From positions 1 through 64,000 of the forward strand of contig CACVAS010000170.1 in NCBI GenBank assembly GCA_902727855.1: DNA of 64,000 nt, read 5' to 3'. Below the pieces are notes generated by a model. It saw only the letters and a list, made by a program, of their open reading frames with translations, made no database searches and had not been told where the DNA came from. The position numbers and the translations under genes are program-made. The first letter of the stretch is position 1, and each line of letters opens with the position of its first letter. Shown here one piece after another: positions 7,215 through 18,057 of the stretch. Source of the stretch: an uncultured Sulfurovum sp. (lineage in GTDB: Bacteria; Campylobacterota; Campylobacteria; Campylobacterales; Sulfurovaceae).

Positions 7215-10200
7215 TACTCTCTGATATCGCTGTAAAACGTCCCGTTTTTGCTTCTGTCATCTCACTGCTTTTTATTGCGTTTGGGCTTGTCTCTTTTGAC
7301 CGCTTGTCACTTCGTGAATACCCAGATATTGACCCACCTGTAGTGACAGTTGAAGTTAGCTACCCAGGTGCACCTGCAAACATTGTAGAGACACGCATTA
7401 CTGAGTTGGTTGAAAAGCGGATTGCTGGTATTGAGGGCATAGACTTTGTTGAGTCCTCTTCCAAGGACGGAGAGTCCAAAGTAACCATAGAGTTTTCTAT
7501 CAATAGAGATATTGATGCAGCTGCGAATGATGTACGTGATAGGATTTCGGGTATTCAAGATAATTTACCGGTAGAGGCAGATCCTCCAGAAGTACAAAAA
7601 GTAGACAGTAATGATGATGTCATTATTTGGCAAAACCTTGCGAGTGCTAAGATGAGTGTACCTGAATTGACTGACTATGCAAGGCGTTATCTTGTAGACC
7701 AATACTCTACCCTTGGTGGTGTGGCTAGAGTCAGGGTAGGTGGCGGGCTTAGCTATGCGATGCGTATTTGGCTTGACCGTAAAAAACTGGCTGCAAGGGG
7801 GCTAAGTGTCTCAGACGTTGAGTCAGCACTGAGGGCTGAAAATATAGAACTCCCTGCTGGAAGTCTAGAGTCGCAGACGCGTCTCTTTCAAGCACGTATA
7901 GATAGAAATTTCAAAAAGCCAGACGATTTTAAAAAGCTTGTGTTAAAAGAAGGCTCAGATGGGTACCTTGTGCGTCTTAAAGATGTTGCGCGTGTAGAGC
8001 TTGGTGTTGAAGAAGACCGTACTTTTTTTCGTGGTAACGGTATTGCTATGGTAGGTATTGGTACTATTAAGCAATCTACTGCCAATGCCATAGAAGTAGC
8101 AAGAAATGTGAAGGCTCTTACAGCAAAACTAAACAAGTCATTGCCTGAGGGGATGTCTATTGAGCAGAGTTATGACAGTTCTATCTTCATTGAAGCTTCC
8201 ATCAAAGAAGTCTATATGACACTGCTTATTGCTATGGCTTGTGTGATCTTAGTGATTTACCTTTTTTTAGGTAGCATGAGAGCGACTTTAGTTCCTGCTG
8301 TTGCTGTACCTGTGTCTATTGTGGCAACGTTTATGCTCATTTATGCTTTTGGTTTTTCTATCAACCTTTTGACATTGCTTGCATTAGTACTTGCCATTGG
8401 GCTAGTTGTAGATGATGCTATTGTGATGCTTGAGAATATTGTACGTCGTATGAAAGAGTATGGTGAGAGTCCACTCGTTGCATCGTACCGTGGGGCTAGA
8501 GAAGTGGGTTTTGCAGTGGTTGCAACAACGCTTGTACTTATAGCAGTCTTTGTGCCTATTACCTTTTTAGAGGGCGATATTGGTAGACTTTTTACGGAGT
8601 TTGCACTCACAATTTCTGCGGCAGTTGCTTTTTCTTCACTTGTTGCGCTTACACTTTCACCTGTGATTGCTTCTAAGTTTCTTACTGTACAGACTTCAAA
8701 ACCAAATATACTCATACGTATGATGGATAGTTTTATAAAGTTTTTGCGTTATATCTACATACAAATACTGAACTTTATGCTTAAAGTGCCACTACTTATG
8801 ATTGTGTTGTTTTTGGCTTTATTGTGGTTGACTGCTTGGGTCTATCCACAGGTAAAACAAGAGTTTATACCTAAAGAAGATAGAGGCGCTTTTTTTGTCA
8901 TGGTAAATGGTCCGGAAGGGGCAACACACAAATACATGGAAGAGTATATGAGTGAGGTTGAAAAGCGTTTAATGGCGTATGTTGAAGAGAATGAAGTCAG
9001 TCGACTTTTAGTGCGAACACCTCGTGGTTTTGGGACATTGGCTAACTTTAATGACGGGATAGCTATTGTACTACTAAAAGATTGGGCAGAGCGTAGACCT
9101 GCTGTAAAAATTATGGCGGAGATTCGTCAAAAACTCTCAGATTTACCAGGTGTTCGTGTCTTTACTGTGATGAGACAAGGCTTGGGAGGTCGGGCACAAA
9201 AACCTATACAATTTGTATTGGGTGGGTCAACCTATGAGGAGCTTGCCAAGTGGAGAGACATACTCTTTGACAAAATTTCTGAAAATAACCCTGGACTTGT
9301 AGGTCTTGACAGTAGCTATAAAGAGACACGGCCACAAATTGATTTTGAAATCAATTATGACAGAGCAGCTCAACTTGGCGTGTCTATCAGCGAAATAGGG
9401 ACAACACTTGAGACAATGATGGGTGGACGAAGGGTAACTACCTTTTTAGACAGAGGGGAAGAGTATGATGTGATTGTAGAAGGAGAAAGGGCACTGCAAC
9501 GCTCTTTTGACCAAGTAAAAAACATTTATGTACGCTCTGCTCGTACAGGAGCTATGATACCTCTATCTAACCTTGTGAGTATTAAAGAGTATGGTGCAGC
9601 TAAGACACTGACACGGTATAACCGTATACGGGCTATTACGTTGGAAGCCAATCTTAAAGAAGAGTATAGTCTAGATGAAGCATTGACCTATCTTAATGAC
9701 ATGGTAAAAAAACATCTACCTGAAACAGCTATTGTTGACTACAAAGGACAAAGCCGTGATTTTATGCAGTCAGGTTCGTCTATACTGTTTGTATTTGTCT
9801 TGGGACTTTTGGTTGTGTTCTTAGTCCTTGCGGCACAGTTTGAAAGCTACATACACCCTTTTGTCATTATGTTAACAGTACCACTTGCGATGGGAGGAGG
9901 GTTATTTGGGCTTTATTATACAGGCAGTTCACTCAATATTTATTCTCAGATTGCACTGATTATACTTGTAGGGCTGTCAGCAAAAAATGGCATTTTAATT
10001 GTTGAGTTTGCCAATCAACTGCGTGATAAGGGCATTGAGTTTTCACAAGCTTTGATACAAGCAGCACAAATACGCTTTCGTCCTATTTTAATGACCGGTG
10101 TGACAACTATTGCAGGGGCTATTCCACTGGTAATATCAAGTGGTGCAGGTTCTGAAACACGTTATGTCATAGGGATTGTTATTTTGTATGGTGTCTCTGC

Positions 10201-10354
10201 AGCGACCATTTTTACTCTCTTTATAGTACCTGTAGCTTACAGTCTACTCGCACGTCACACAAAGTCACCAGGTGCAGTGGCAGATAAACTTCTTAAAGAA
10301 GAGGCAGAGGATGAAGAGAGAATCATGAAACAAAGACAAAAAGATAATATATAA
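7211..10354 (+). CDS. RND multidrug efflux permease (AcrB/MexF-like)
   Basis: 1047 aa; LSDIAVKRPVFASVISLLFIAFG, VVDDAIVMLENIVRRM, GLSAKNGILIVEFANQLR; overlaps the adaptor stop by 4 nt. Confidence 0.95.
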   Translation: MILSDIAVKRPVFASVISLLFIAFGLVSFDRLSLREYPDIDPPVVTVEVSYPGAPANIVETRITELVEKRIAGIEGIDFVESSSKDGESKVTIEFSINRDIDAAANDVRDRISGIQDNLPVEADPPEVQKVDSNDDVIIWQNLASAKMSVPELTDYARRYLVDQYSTLGGVARVRVGGGLSYAMRIWLDRKKLAARGLSVSDVESALRAENIELPAGSLESQTRLFQARIDRNFKKPDDFKKLVLKEGSDGYLVRLKDVARVELGVEEDRTFFRGNGIAMVGIGTIKQSTANAIEVARNVKALTAKLNKSLPEGMSIEQSYDSSIFIEASIKEVYMTLLIAMACVILVIYLFLGSMRATLVPAVAVPVSIVATFMLIYAFGFSINLLTLLALVLAIGLVVDDAIVMLENIVRRMKEYGESPLVASYRGAREVGFAVVATTLVLIAVFVPITFLEGDIGRLFTEFALTISAAVAFSSLVALTLSPVIASKFLTVQTSKPNILIRMMDSFIKFLRYIYIQILNFMLKVPLLMIVLFLALLWLTAWVYPQVKQEFIPKEDRGAFFVMVNGPEGATHKYMEEYMSEVEKRLMAYVEENEVSRLLVRTPRGFGTLANFNDGIAIVLLKDWAERRPAVKIMAEIRQKLSDLPGVRVFTVMRQGLGGRAQKPIQFVLGGSTYEELAKWRDILFDKISENNPGLVGLDSSYKETRPQIDFEINYDRAAQLGVSISEIGTTLETMMGGRRVTTFLDRGEEYDVIVEGERALQRSFDQVKNIYVRSARTGAMIPLSNLVSIKEYGAAKTLTRYNRIRAITLEANLKEEYSLDEALTYLNDMVKKHLPETAIVDYKGQSRDFMQSGSSILFVFVLGLLVVFLVLAAQFESYIHPFVIMLTVPLAMGGGLFGLYYTGSSLNIYSQIALIILVGLSAKNGILIVEFANQLRDKGIEFSQALIQAAQIRFRPILMTGVTTIAGAIPLVISSGAGSETRYVIGIVILYGVSAATIFTLFIVPVAYSLLARHTKSPGAVADKLLKEEAEDEERIMKQRQKDNI

Positions 10355-10381
10355 AGAGTATATAGATAACTTTTATTGTAA

Positions 10382-11155
10382 CTACATACTTTTTATAACA
10401 AAACTCAAGGCCCCTTTAGGGTCAACTAAATGGTGTATTTTACTGTAGGGGAGCATGAACTCTATATTGCCAGATGCATAGGGTTGGACTTCATACTGGT
10501 TGTAGAAAAAGTAGAGACCTTTTTTTGTGATGGCAAAATTGTCTGCTAGTAAGAAGATGTTGTCAAACCAGTTATCATCTGTGAGTGATTGCGTAGGTTT
10601 GAGCCCTCGGAGTTGTTTATAATGTTCTTCTGCAATCTGGTGTAGCGTTATGTTATAGTCTTTTAGAAAGAGGTCTGGTAGAGTGAGTTTTTCTTTAGTG
10701 ATGATGTCGTAGTTGTCTAGTTCTAGATTGTAAAAGCCATGTGCACCACCGGTGTATCCACTAGAAGCGTCAGAGAGGGTGTAGGTATGAGGTGTTTTAC
10801 TAAAGAGCTTTATGTCACGTTCGTTGTACCATTGACCAGCTATATCTTCATCTAGGTCTTGTATATTTTTGAGTGTGTTTTTTTTGAGATTTGTTGCAAA
10901 GTATTTGTCTACAATAGGTGCAATGTGTTCTTTGACACTACTTAAAAAGTCTGGTAATTGTGCATCTTCATAGTCTAGGTAAGTAAGCTCTTTTTTTTGA
11001 CACAATATGTTTGTACCTTTAGTACTCTTACAGTACTTATTTGAGTGTGTAATATGTGCTAGGTTTAAGCCTTTTGTATTTATAAATGTCTCTTCTGCTT
11101 GAACGAAGAGTCCAAGTAGTAGTGTGAGTAGTAATAATCTGCTGTATATGCCCAT
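10382..11155 (-). CDS. Exported DUF3298/DUF4163-like protein (RsiV-like)
   Basis: Signal peptide; SSGYTGGAHGFYNLELDNYD, FFYNQYEVQPYASGNIEFMLPYSKI signatures. Confidence 0.75.
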   Translation of the reverse strand: MGIYSRLLLLTLLLGLFVQAEETFINTKGLNLAHITHSNKYCKSTKGTNILCQKKELTYLDYEDAQLPDFLSSVKEHIAPIVDKYFATNLKKNTLKNIQDLDEDIAGQWYNERDIKLFSKTPHTYTLSDASSGYTGGAHGFYNLELDNYDIITKEKLTLPDLFLKDYNITLHQIAEEHYKQLRGLKPTQSLTDDNWFDNIFLLADNFAITKKGLYFFYNQYEVQPYASGNIEFMLPYSKIHHLVDPKGALSFVIKSM

Positions 11156-11293
11156 GTTTTCTCCAAGAAGTGTTGCAAAAATTATAGCAAGTTTAAAATG
11201 TTTCAGGGGTTATTTAGCAGATCCTTATGGGATATTTAATCCAAATATAAATCTAAACCTAATATACTCACGTCAATTGAAGTAATAGGAACT

Positions 11294-11686
11294 ATGATGA
11301 GAAATGTAAAGTTATTGGGGCTGCTTCTGAGTGCCTTATTATTGTCTGCTTGTACAGGCGAAAAGCAAAATACGAGAACACTGATGCAAGAAAGAGAGAT
11401 TTTTTTGATTAGTGGGAGTTACCCTAAAGATGTCTGCTTGAGTCAGAAGTTTAAGGATACTCTACAACAAGAATTTGGTCTAACGAATATTATCTTGAAC
11501 GCTTCAGAGAACTCTGTGAATTGTGCCTATTTTAGTCGGACATCAACTTCATGTGTGAAGTTTTCTTTTACAGAAGAGTACCCAAAAGCATGTGTCATCG
11601 CAGCCGATAGAGATGCAACAACAAAACATGGACAAATCAACGGTAAAGCGATAGCTGACCTTATGATAGGACTGTTGAACAAGTAA
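11294..11686 (+). CDS. Putative lipoprotein
   Basis: Lipobox LLLSAC; 130 aa. Confidence 0.6.
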   Translation: MMRNVKLLGLLLSALLLSACTGEKQNTRTLMQEREIFLISGSYPKDVCLSQKFKDTLQQEFGLTNIILNASENSVNCAYFSRTSTSCVKFSFTEEYPKACVIAADRDATTKHGQINGKAIADLMIGLLNK

Positions 11687-11726
11687 CAATGAACAAAAGA
11701 CAATGTAGATACGGTAGATTTAACGT

Positions 11727-12155
11727 ATGAATGTAAATCTTGTTTGTCCTCATTGTTTAAAAGTACATAGCCTTGAGAAACAAATGTCATACACAGCTGA
11801 ACATTGTCAATCGTGTGAAGCGTCACTGCTAGATACTAAACCACTCAATGCCAATTTAGCCATAGTGGAATACTTCATTAAGACTTCAGACTTACCTGTG
11901 GTGGTAGACTTCTGGGCACCTTGGTGTGGACCATGTATAAGTATGGCACCACATTTTGAAACAACAGCACGTACCTTGTCCCTACAGGCACAATTTTTAA
12001 AAGTAAATAACGATGATGCCCAAGGTCAAGACTCTAATATTGTCATTACGAACATACCCGCAGTACTTGTGTTTAAAAATGGAAAAGAGATAGATAGATT
12101 TACAGGGTTACGTAGTAGTAAACAAATCATAAAATGGCTTGAAAAGCATATATGA
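11727..12155 (+). CDS. trxC: Thioredoxin 2 with N-terminal zinc ribbon
   Basis: CPHC...CQSC followed by the WCGPC active site. Confidence 0.9.
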   Translation: MNVNLVCPHCLKVHSLEKQMSYTAEHCQSCEASLLDTKPLNANLAIVEYFIKTSDLPVVVDFWAPWCGPCISMAPHFETTARTLSLQAQFLKVNNDDAQGQDSNIVITNIPAVLVFKNGKEIDRFTGLRSSKQIIKWLEKHI

Positions 12156-12165
12156 TGGTTAAACA

Positions 12166-12717
12166 TTAAACATAGGTAAAGTGTTTTAAATGTGGCAATG
12201 TTTTTGCTGAGCCTATGAGGTTTTCATAGTTCATAGGATTTCCCTCCATACATACCCATACTAAAGAAGGAATCTTTTCTATGGCTTGTGCATCGGTCAA
12301 TTTGTTATGTGCCAGGTCTAAAAAGACAAGCTGTGTTTGTTCTATGAGAGGTTCTATACTTCTAATGCGGTTGTGATTTGCCTCTATTTTTTTAAGATAA
12401 GAGAGTTTAGAGATGACACTCAAGTCAGAAATAGTATTGTTTTTTATAAAGAGATGTTTGAGCTTTGGAAAGTATTGAAGGACAGATATATCTTCGATGT
12501 TGTTATCGGCAAAGGCAAGTTTATGTAAGTTTGTCAGTGGTGCCAATATGTCTATGTTTGAAATGTTATTACGTGAGAGCGTGAGTGCCCCTATCCATGT
12601 AAGCTCTGCAATGCTTTTTGGTATGGAATCAAGTTCAAGGTCACTGAGACTGAGGTAGGGTATTTTGTCAGCTTTACACTGTGCTATTTTTTCTTCTGCT
12701 ATTTGTTGCTTAGTCAT
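12166..12717 (-). CDS. Leucine-rich repeat protein
   Basis: Repeated LxxLxxLxLxxNxIxDIS-type units. Confidence 0.8.
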   Translation of the reverse strand: MTKQQIAEEKIAQCKADKIPYLSLSDLELDSIPKSIAELTWIGALTLSRNNISNIDILAPLTNLHKLAFADNNIEDISVLQYFPKLKHLFIKNNTISDLSVISKLSYLKKIEANHNRIRSIEPLIEQTQLVFLDLAHNKLTDAQAIEKIPSLVWVCMEGNPMNYENLIGSAKTLPHLKHFTYV

Positions 12718-12766
12718 GGCTACGATTCCTTAGGATTATATTTAGACTTGGTATCACAGCTGAGAG

Positions 12767-14500
12767 TTAGGATGAACAACTCACATGTGATATGCCAGCA
12801 ATGTCAAAAAACTCATTGGGCTTGAGCCTATAGTATTTCTCTTCAATCTCTTTGGACTGCTCATCATAAGGCTTTGTCATCACTTCTTGTAACTCTTTGA
12901 TGAGAGTATAGTCTCCATGAGTTGCTTGTTTATACGCAGGTACGAGGTGCCACTCACGTAGGGTATACTTTGGATTGACACGTTTCATCTTCTTAGAGAG
13001 ACTCTCGCGTGATGCTGGTGTTGTAGCATTGATGTCTACGGGGTTAGTTGTTTGAATGAGTGATTGCCATTTATCTAGCCACAAAGACCACTTTTGCATG
13101 GTTTTTTCATTGTAGAATGTGTCATCGTAAAAGCTTTCTATAAGTGGAGCAATCTCTTCAGGTAGGTTAGAGAGTTCACGAAAGAAGATAGTATAGTCTA
13201 TGGGCGTTTCTACCATCAGCATGACAAGTTCATTATAGAGTGTGGCATCAAAGGTATCAAGTCCAAGCTTAGATGCCCACATTTGGTTTATCTGTGTTTG
13301 CATGATTTTTGTAAAACTATTTCGTATCTCTTCAAGTGTACGTAAAGCGTCTTTGTTTGTCTTAAGCAGCGGTGATAATGCTAGACAAAATACCCCAAAA
13401 TTACGTTCGGCTGCTTGTGGTTGATTGAGAAATGAGAAATGCACTCCACCACCTGTCCATGGCTGATACTTTGGGTCAAACATATCTATAAATCCAAATG
13501 GTCCATAGTCAAGTGTAAAACCTCCAGCAGGGCAGTTGTCACTGTTGAAGTTTCCTTGGCAGTACCCCACACATATCCAGTTTGCTACAAGTGTGGTGAG
13601 TCGAGAGCTGAATGCTTTAGCAAGGTTGAGCACTTTGTCTTGGGTCGATAGCGTGGGGTCAATGACATCATTGTACTCACGATCTATGAGGTGTAAGACT
13701 ATTTTTTCAAGTTCTTCCATGGCTTTTGGGTGCTCATTTTTACGGGCACGACGACCAAATAGTTCTACTTGACCCACTCTTATAAATGAAGGTGCCACAC
13801 GTGTGCTGATAGCCACGGCTTCATCTATCATGACTTCTGGGTCTTTTGAGTAGGAGCCTTGGTTAAACCATGGACGTTGAACTGTTTCTGTTTTTGAAGT
13901 GTACAGGGACAAAGAGCGTGACGTGGGTATGTCAAGTGCATGCATATGTTCTTGTGCCAAAAACTCTCTTACACTTGAACGTAAAACTGCGCGTCCATCT
14001 GCTCCACGGCAGTAGGGTGTTCGTCCACCACCTTTTAGTTGCATTTCCCATCGCTTGCCATTCATAACACTTTCAAAAATTGACATGGCGCGCCCATCAC
14101 CATAGCCGTTTCCTGTGTTAAAAGGGCACTGTTGGTAGTACTCACTACCGTAGATAGAAAGTGCATACCCCGTGGCCCAACCAACACGACGCATAGGTTT
14201 TGGTAGAGTGGAAAGGTCTCCAGTGAACATACGTATGAAATCAGGTGATTTGGCTAGGCTATCGGCAAAGCCTAGTTCATGAAAGAAGGTTTTACTATGC
14301 GCAATGTATTGTGGGTTTTCAATAGGTGTAGGGTTTACCGGGACATAATGCCCTGAAAAGACTTGTCTTGGTGCATGGTCAACACCATCTTTAGTAGCGT
14401 CAGGATCACTGTTAAGTGTGTCTATAAATGAGTAGTCTGCTAATCGTGCTAGGTCTTCAAGTTTTTCTATACTTTGAGAGGGTTTTTTTTTCGCGTTCAT
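12767..14500 (-). CDS. selO: SelO/YdiU protein adenylyltransferase
   Basis: [51 protein letters not shown]-terminus ...CSS. Confidence 0.93.
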   Translation of the reverse strand: MNAKKKPSQSIEKLEDLARLADYSFIDTLNSDPDATKDGVDHAPRQVFSGHYVPVNPTPIENPQYIAHSKTFFHELGFADSLAKSPDFIRMFTGDLSTLPKPMRRVGWATGYALSIYGSEYYQQCPFNTGNGYGDGRAMSIFESVMNGKRWEMQLKGGGRTPYCRGADGRAVLRSSVREFLAQEHMHALDIPTSRSLSLYTSKTETVQRPWFNQGSYSKDPEVMIDEAVAISTRVAPSFIRVGQVELFGRRARKNEHPKAMEELEKIVLHLIDREYNDVIDPTLSTQDKVLNLAKAFSSRLTTLVANWICVGYCQGNFNSDNCPAGGFTLDYGPFGFIDMFDPKYQPWTGGGVHFSFLNQPQAAERNFGVFCLALSPLLKTNKDALRTLEEIRNSFTKIMQTQINQMWASKLGLDTFDATLYNELVMLMVETPIDYTIFFRELSNLPEEIAPLIESFYDDTFYNEKTMQKWSLWLDKWQSLIQTTNPVDINATTPASRESLSKKMKRVNPKYTLREWHLVPAYKQATHGDYTLIKELQEVMTKPYDEQSKEIEEKYYRLKPNEFFDIAGISHVSCSS

Positions 14501-14616
14501 CTATGGGTCCTTATATACATGTAAAACGACAAGTTTACTGTTTCAATTTTCTTCATAATACATAAATTACTTTAATTAAACCCTTCAAAATATATTTCAG
14601 TTGATTGATACCCTAT

Positions 14617-15567
14617 TTATATGATTCTTGACAACCTATCAGCTATGATAGTGGCAGGTACAGCATAGTTTGCCTCACCATACGAACCACTGAAATGTAA
14701 ACCTGCAGCACCACTGCCGTTAAGATTTAATACGACAGAACCAGAGTTCCCACCTAATGTGGTACAGTCATGAGTAAGATAGGTCAAACCATTATAGGTT
14801 TCCTCATTCATTAAGACACCAGGGGCAAGCCGTTTAACATCATAAACATCTCCATAAATGGTAGACATTAAAGTCTGATCTGGAATCCTACTGTCACGTG
14901 CAGGGTAGCCAATGGTGACAACATCGTCATGTTTAGTAGACGTAGAAGAGAGTATAATAGGTTGTACATCACTAACTGCATGTTTTACGCGAAAAAAGGC
15001 AATATCATAACCATCTTTATCTTCAATATACAATGGCTCAATTAATTGATATTCATCTTGTTCTGGGATACGAAACTCTTCTGCAAAATCAATTCTTGCT
15101 AGTATACTACGGCCTTTGAAATTGCGTTTGAATACAAATTGTTCTTTCTCTTTTGTAGCAAACTCTTCTGCAACATGCCGATTGGTTACAACAATATCTT
15201 CTGATACAAGCCATGCAGTACCAACCCAAGAATGTTTTGGGTGCTCACGTAACTCTACACGTCCAACTGCACGTAGACTATTTTCAATGACCTCTTTTCC
15301 ATTTTGTAGACGTTGTCGTAAAACGTCACTTTGAGGTAACTCAAATGTATCATTTTGAATGTATAGAACAGGTCGTCCAAACCTACGTACTATGGTTTCA
15401 ACTTCCAAGTCAGGCATTTGTGTATGTTCTCGTACACCTTTGATGATGGACTTAACCTGAGAATTTGTTTTCATAGGGGAAAAATGACTGGTTAATTTAT
15501 TTTTCTGTAAAAGAAAATTGATTTCATCGTATAGTTCATCGTCAGACAATATATTGTTAAAGTTCAT
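14617..15567 (-). CDS. Cytoplasmic trypsin-like serine protease with N-terminal extension
   Basis: Catalytic triad motifs VVTNRHVAEEF (His), EDKDGYDIAFFRV (Asp), TLGGNSGSVVL (Ser). No signal peptide. Confidence 0.8.
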   Translation of the reverse strand: MNFNNILSDDELYDEINFLLQKNKLTSHFSPMKTNSQVKSIIKGVREHTQMPDLEVETIVRRFGRPVLYIQNDTFELPQSDVLRQRLQNGKEVIENSLRAVGRVELREHPKHSWVGTAWLVSEDIVVTNRHVAEEFATKEKEQFVFKRNFKGRSILARIDFAEEFRIPEQDEYQLIEPLYIEDKDGYDIAFFRVKHAVSDVQPIILSSTSTKHDDVVTIGYPARDSRIPDQTLMSTIYGDVYDVKRLAPGVLMNEETYNGLTYLTHDCTTLGGNSGSVVLNLNGSGAAGLHFSGSYGEANYAVPATIIADRLSRII

Positions 15568-15599
15568 ACTTTACTCCTTTGATTACGTGTTAAGTTTTA

Positions 15600-17042
15600 T
15601 TATTTTCCTAAAAATCGAAGTGCATTGGTGGAAAACAATGGTTCACTTAGCCCTTCAAAATGATTAAAATAATCAATGAGTGCCTTATCTTTTTCCCTAG
15701 TTAACTTATAATTTAGCAATATCATAATGAAATCTGTTCCGAACATGAGACGGTCTTTTAAGAAGCTATGTTGCAGCATAAGGTTATTTATATCTTCGGC
15801 AACGTCTCCATCTATGTGAAAAGATAAGTCTGTGTATAGGTTGTCATATTTTTTAATTAACTTGATAATCTTTGCGGTCCAATTTTCTTTTTCTGCTTTT
15901 TGTTTATCTCTACCTATATATTTTGCAAATTGTTCTTCTCCACCAAAATGTGCTAGGTTGATACGCAAGTTTTTATATCTTTTATCTTCTAAAATTTGAA
16001 TCCAGTTATCTGGGTCAGCAAAGTAGATACATTTTTCATGGGCACACTTAGATAAGTTGTACCCCTGTGCAGGAATGACCTCTATCGTCTTTCTATGACC
16101 ATGTTTATCGAGTCGTTCAGTTTTCATCTCTTTCTCTTTATGTATAGTGTGAAAACCACCTGGTGAGCAATGCGCAGTGATAGGCACATTGTATTTTAAA
16201 CATAAATCATAGATAGGATAAAGGTCAGGATGGGTAGGAAGATACCCTTGTGGTGGGTATAGTTTTACACCGGCAAAAGCACCATTTTTCAAATTTTCTT
16301 CTAGTAAATGTGCAACACCTACACGTCGTGGATCTACAGCAAAAAATGGAAAAAGTGTTTCTGGATGTTTACTTTTTAACTCGTTTATCTCTTTTAGTTG
16401 TTTACGAAAACCTCTTGTTAACTGCACCCGTTCATTTTCGTTACTCCCAATACGCTCTTCCTTGGCTGTTTGTTCAAACTCCATGATGACATCATCGAGT
16501 GCTTGTTCTGTATCATGTAGACCAGTGTCTATACCTTCAGGCTGCATTTTTGAGTAGCTTTGCTTTTCTCTAATTACACTGAGTACTTCTTTTTTTAGCT
16601 CTTTTGCAAAAGAGCTAAACATTTCTTGTTCATCTTGAGCTATCTCTATAGGTGTATATTGATGATCTGGAAGTTCATTTATACCTTTGGTTTTGTCTAG
16701 GTAGTCACCTTTATCTGCAACAAAATAGATATCCATCATCAACGGTGAAGTGATGAGGGGTAGGGAGTGGTTCTTGTTCAACTTACTCTGTTTGAAAGCG
16801 TTTTGCTCGTGTTGATAGTTTGCTTCTGCACTCGCCCCAAGTGTTGAGAAAAAAGAGGCAACATATTCAGTGATTGCTTTTAATTCAGAAGGCAGTGAAA
16901 TAAATTCAAACCTCATTTTCTTTTCATCACGATTATATGGATAATTACCGTTAACTTTACGCCAACTAATTTCGAGTAACTCTCTAAAAGCGAATTTACC
17001 ATTAAAATAATGACAGTGAATGTCTACAAAATTTTTCTTCAT
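15600..17042 (-). CDS. Amidohydrolase / metal-dependent TIM-barrel hydrolase
   Basis: FVDIHCHYFN (HxH), ITAHCSPGG, INLAHFGG, FGTDF metal-ligand motifs. The start was moved from 17093 to the ATG at 17042 (MKKNFVD). Confidence 0.8.
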   Translation of the reverse strand: MKKNFVDIHCHYFNGKFAFRELLEISWRKVNGNYPYNRDEKKMRFEFISLPSELKAITEYVASFFSTLGASAEANYQHEQNAFKQSKLNKNHSLPLITSPLMMDIYFVADKGDYLDKTKGINELPDHQYTPIEIAQDEQEMFSSFAKELKKEVLSVIREKQSYSKMQPEGIDTGLHDTEQALDDVIMEFEQTAKEERIGSNENERVQLTRGFRKQLKEINELKSKHPETLFPFFAVDPRRVGVAHLLEENLKNGAFAGVKLYPPQGYLPTHPDLYPIYDLCLKYNVPITAHCSPGGFHTIHKEKEMKTERLDKHGHRKTIEVIPAQGYNLSKCAHEKCIYFADPDNWIQILEDKRYKNLRINLAHFGGEEQFAKYIGRDKQKAEKENWTAKIIKLIKKYDNLYTDLSFHIDGDVAEDINNLMLQHSFLKDRLMFGTDFIMILLNYKLTREKDKALIDYFNHFEGLSEPLFSTNALRFLGK

Positions 17043-17156
17043 AATTGTTCTCCTTATATTATTAATTATATACCTATTAGCCACAAAAGTCAAAAAATGA
17101 ATATGAAAAATACTACAAAGTAATTTGATATAATAGAGTATATAGGGGTCATATAA

Positions 17157-17972
17157 ATGAAAAGGAGATACCTTATGAAAGTAGAACTACATCAAGCATT
17201 AACACGTATAGCATTAAAAAAATATGAAGAAAAAAAATCTATCACATTATCTAGCGATTTGAAAAATCAGATTATCTATGGAAGTAAAGCAGAAGATAAC
17301 TGGTGGGAACCTTCTCGTTTGTGGAATTGGCATTTTTTTTATCAAAATGATGCTATAGAAAAAGAGACAAATATATTGAAAATGCATAGGACATCGGATA
17401 GTATTTTTGATAAAAGAGTGAAACAGATGCAAGATAACAAATATAACAGTAAAAAATATGGGGAATGTTTAGGCCGTGTACTGCATCATATACAAGATAT
17501 GCATACCCCTTCACATGTTGTTCCTATCTATCATGTTGGGGATGATTATTTTGAGGCATTTATGGTAGATGCATTGGGAGATGGTAAGTTAGATCCTATT
17601 ATACCTTTAGAAACATGGGAGTCATTTTATACACTTAAAAGTCAGTATAGTCTTGCTGCAAAAAACACCTTTATGTTTATCAAAAATAGAACATTAGAAG
17701 TGAGCTATGACAAAAAAAATGTAACATTGAACTTGAGTTTATTTTGGAGAGATTATACTACACATGAAGATCCAAAACGCTCAGGTTTTGGTACATTCTC
17801 AGAAGCACAAAAAGTATTTAAAAAATCAAAAGCACATCAGTATGAAACAAATTTTATATATGAGGGAAAGTCATATGATATTACATTAGAAGAGATGTAT
17901 AAAATTTGTAATGAGATAAGTGGTAGAGCCATTAAAGAAACGATACGGACACTCGATTATATTCGTCTATAG
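17157..17972 (+). CDS. Zinc-dependent phospholipase C / S1-P1 nuclease-fold protein
   Basis: LGRVLHHIQDMHTPSHVVPIYHVGDDYFEAF: HxxDxxxPxH zinc-binding signature. No signal peptide. Confidence 0.7.
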   Translation: MKRRYLMKVELHQALTRIALKKYEEKKSITLSSDLKNQIIYGSKAEDNWWEPSRLWNWHFFYQNDAIEKETNILKMHRTSDSIFDKRVKQMQDNKYNSKKYGECLGRVLHHIQDMHTPSHVVPIYHVGDDYFEAFMVDALGDGKLDPIIPLETWESFYTLKSQYSLAAKNTFMFIKNRTLEVSYDKKNVTLNLSLFWRDYTTHEDPKRSGFGTFSEAQKVFKKSKAHQYETNFIYEGKSYDITLEEMYKICNEISGRAIKETIRTLDYIRL

Positions 17973-18057
17973 AACATTTTTCATGATATTTTTAATGTAA
18001 ATATATTTAATATAAAATAGTATACAATGCGGTTTTAAAAAATAGAAGGATATTTAC

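Noticed and set aside
8341-8715. 124-aa minus-strand ORF inside the RND permease
   Set aside because: Antisense shadow of a highly conserved transporter.
12767-14500. Possible selenocysteine at the SelO C-terminus
   Set aside because: The sequence encodes Cys (CSS end) with a normal stop, as is usual for bacterial SelO; no internal TGA needed.
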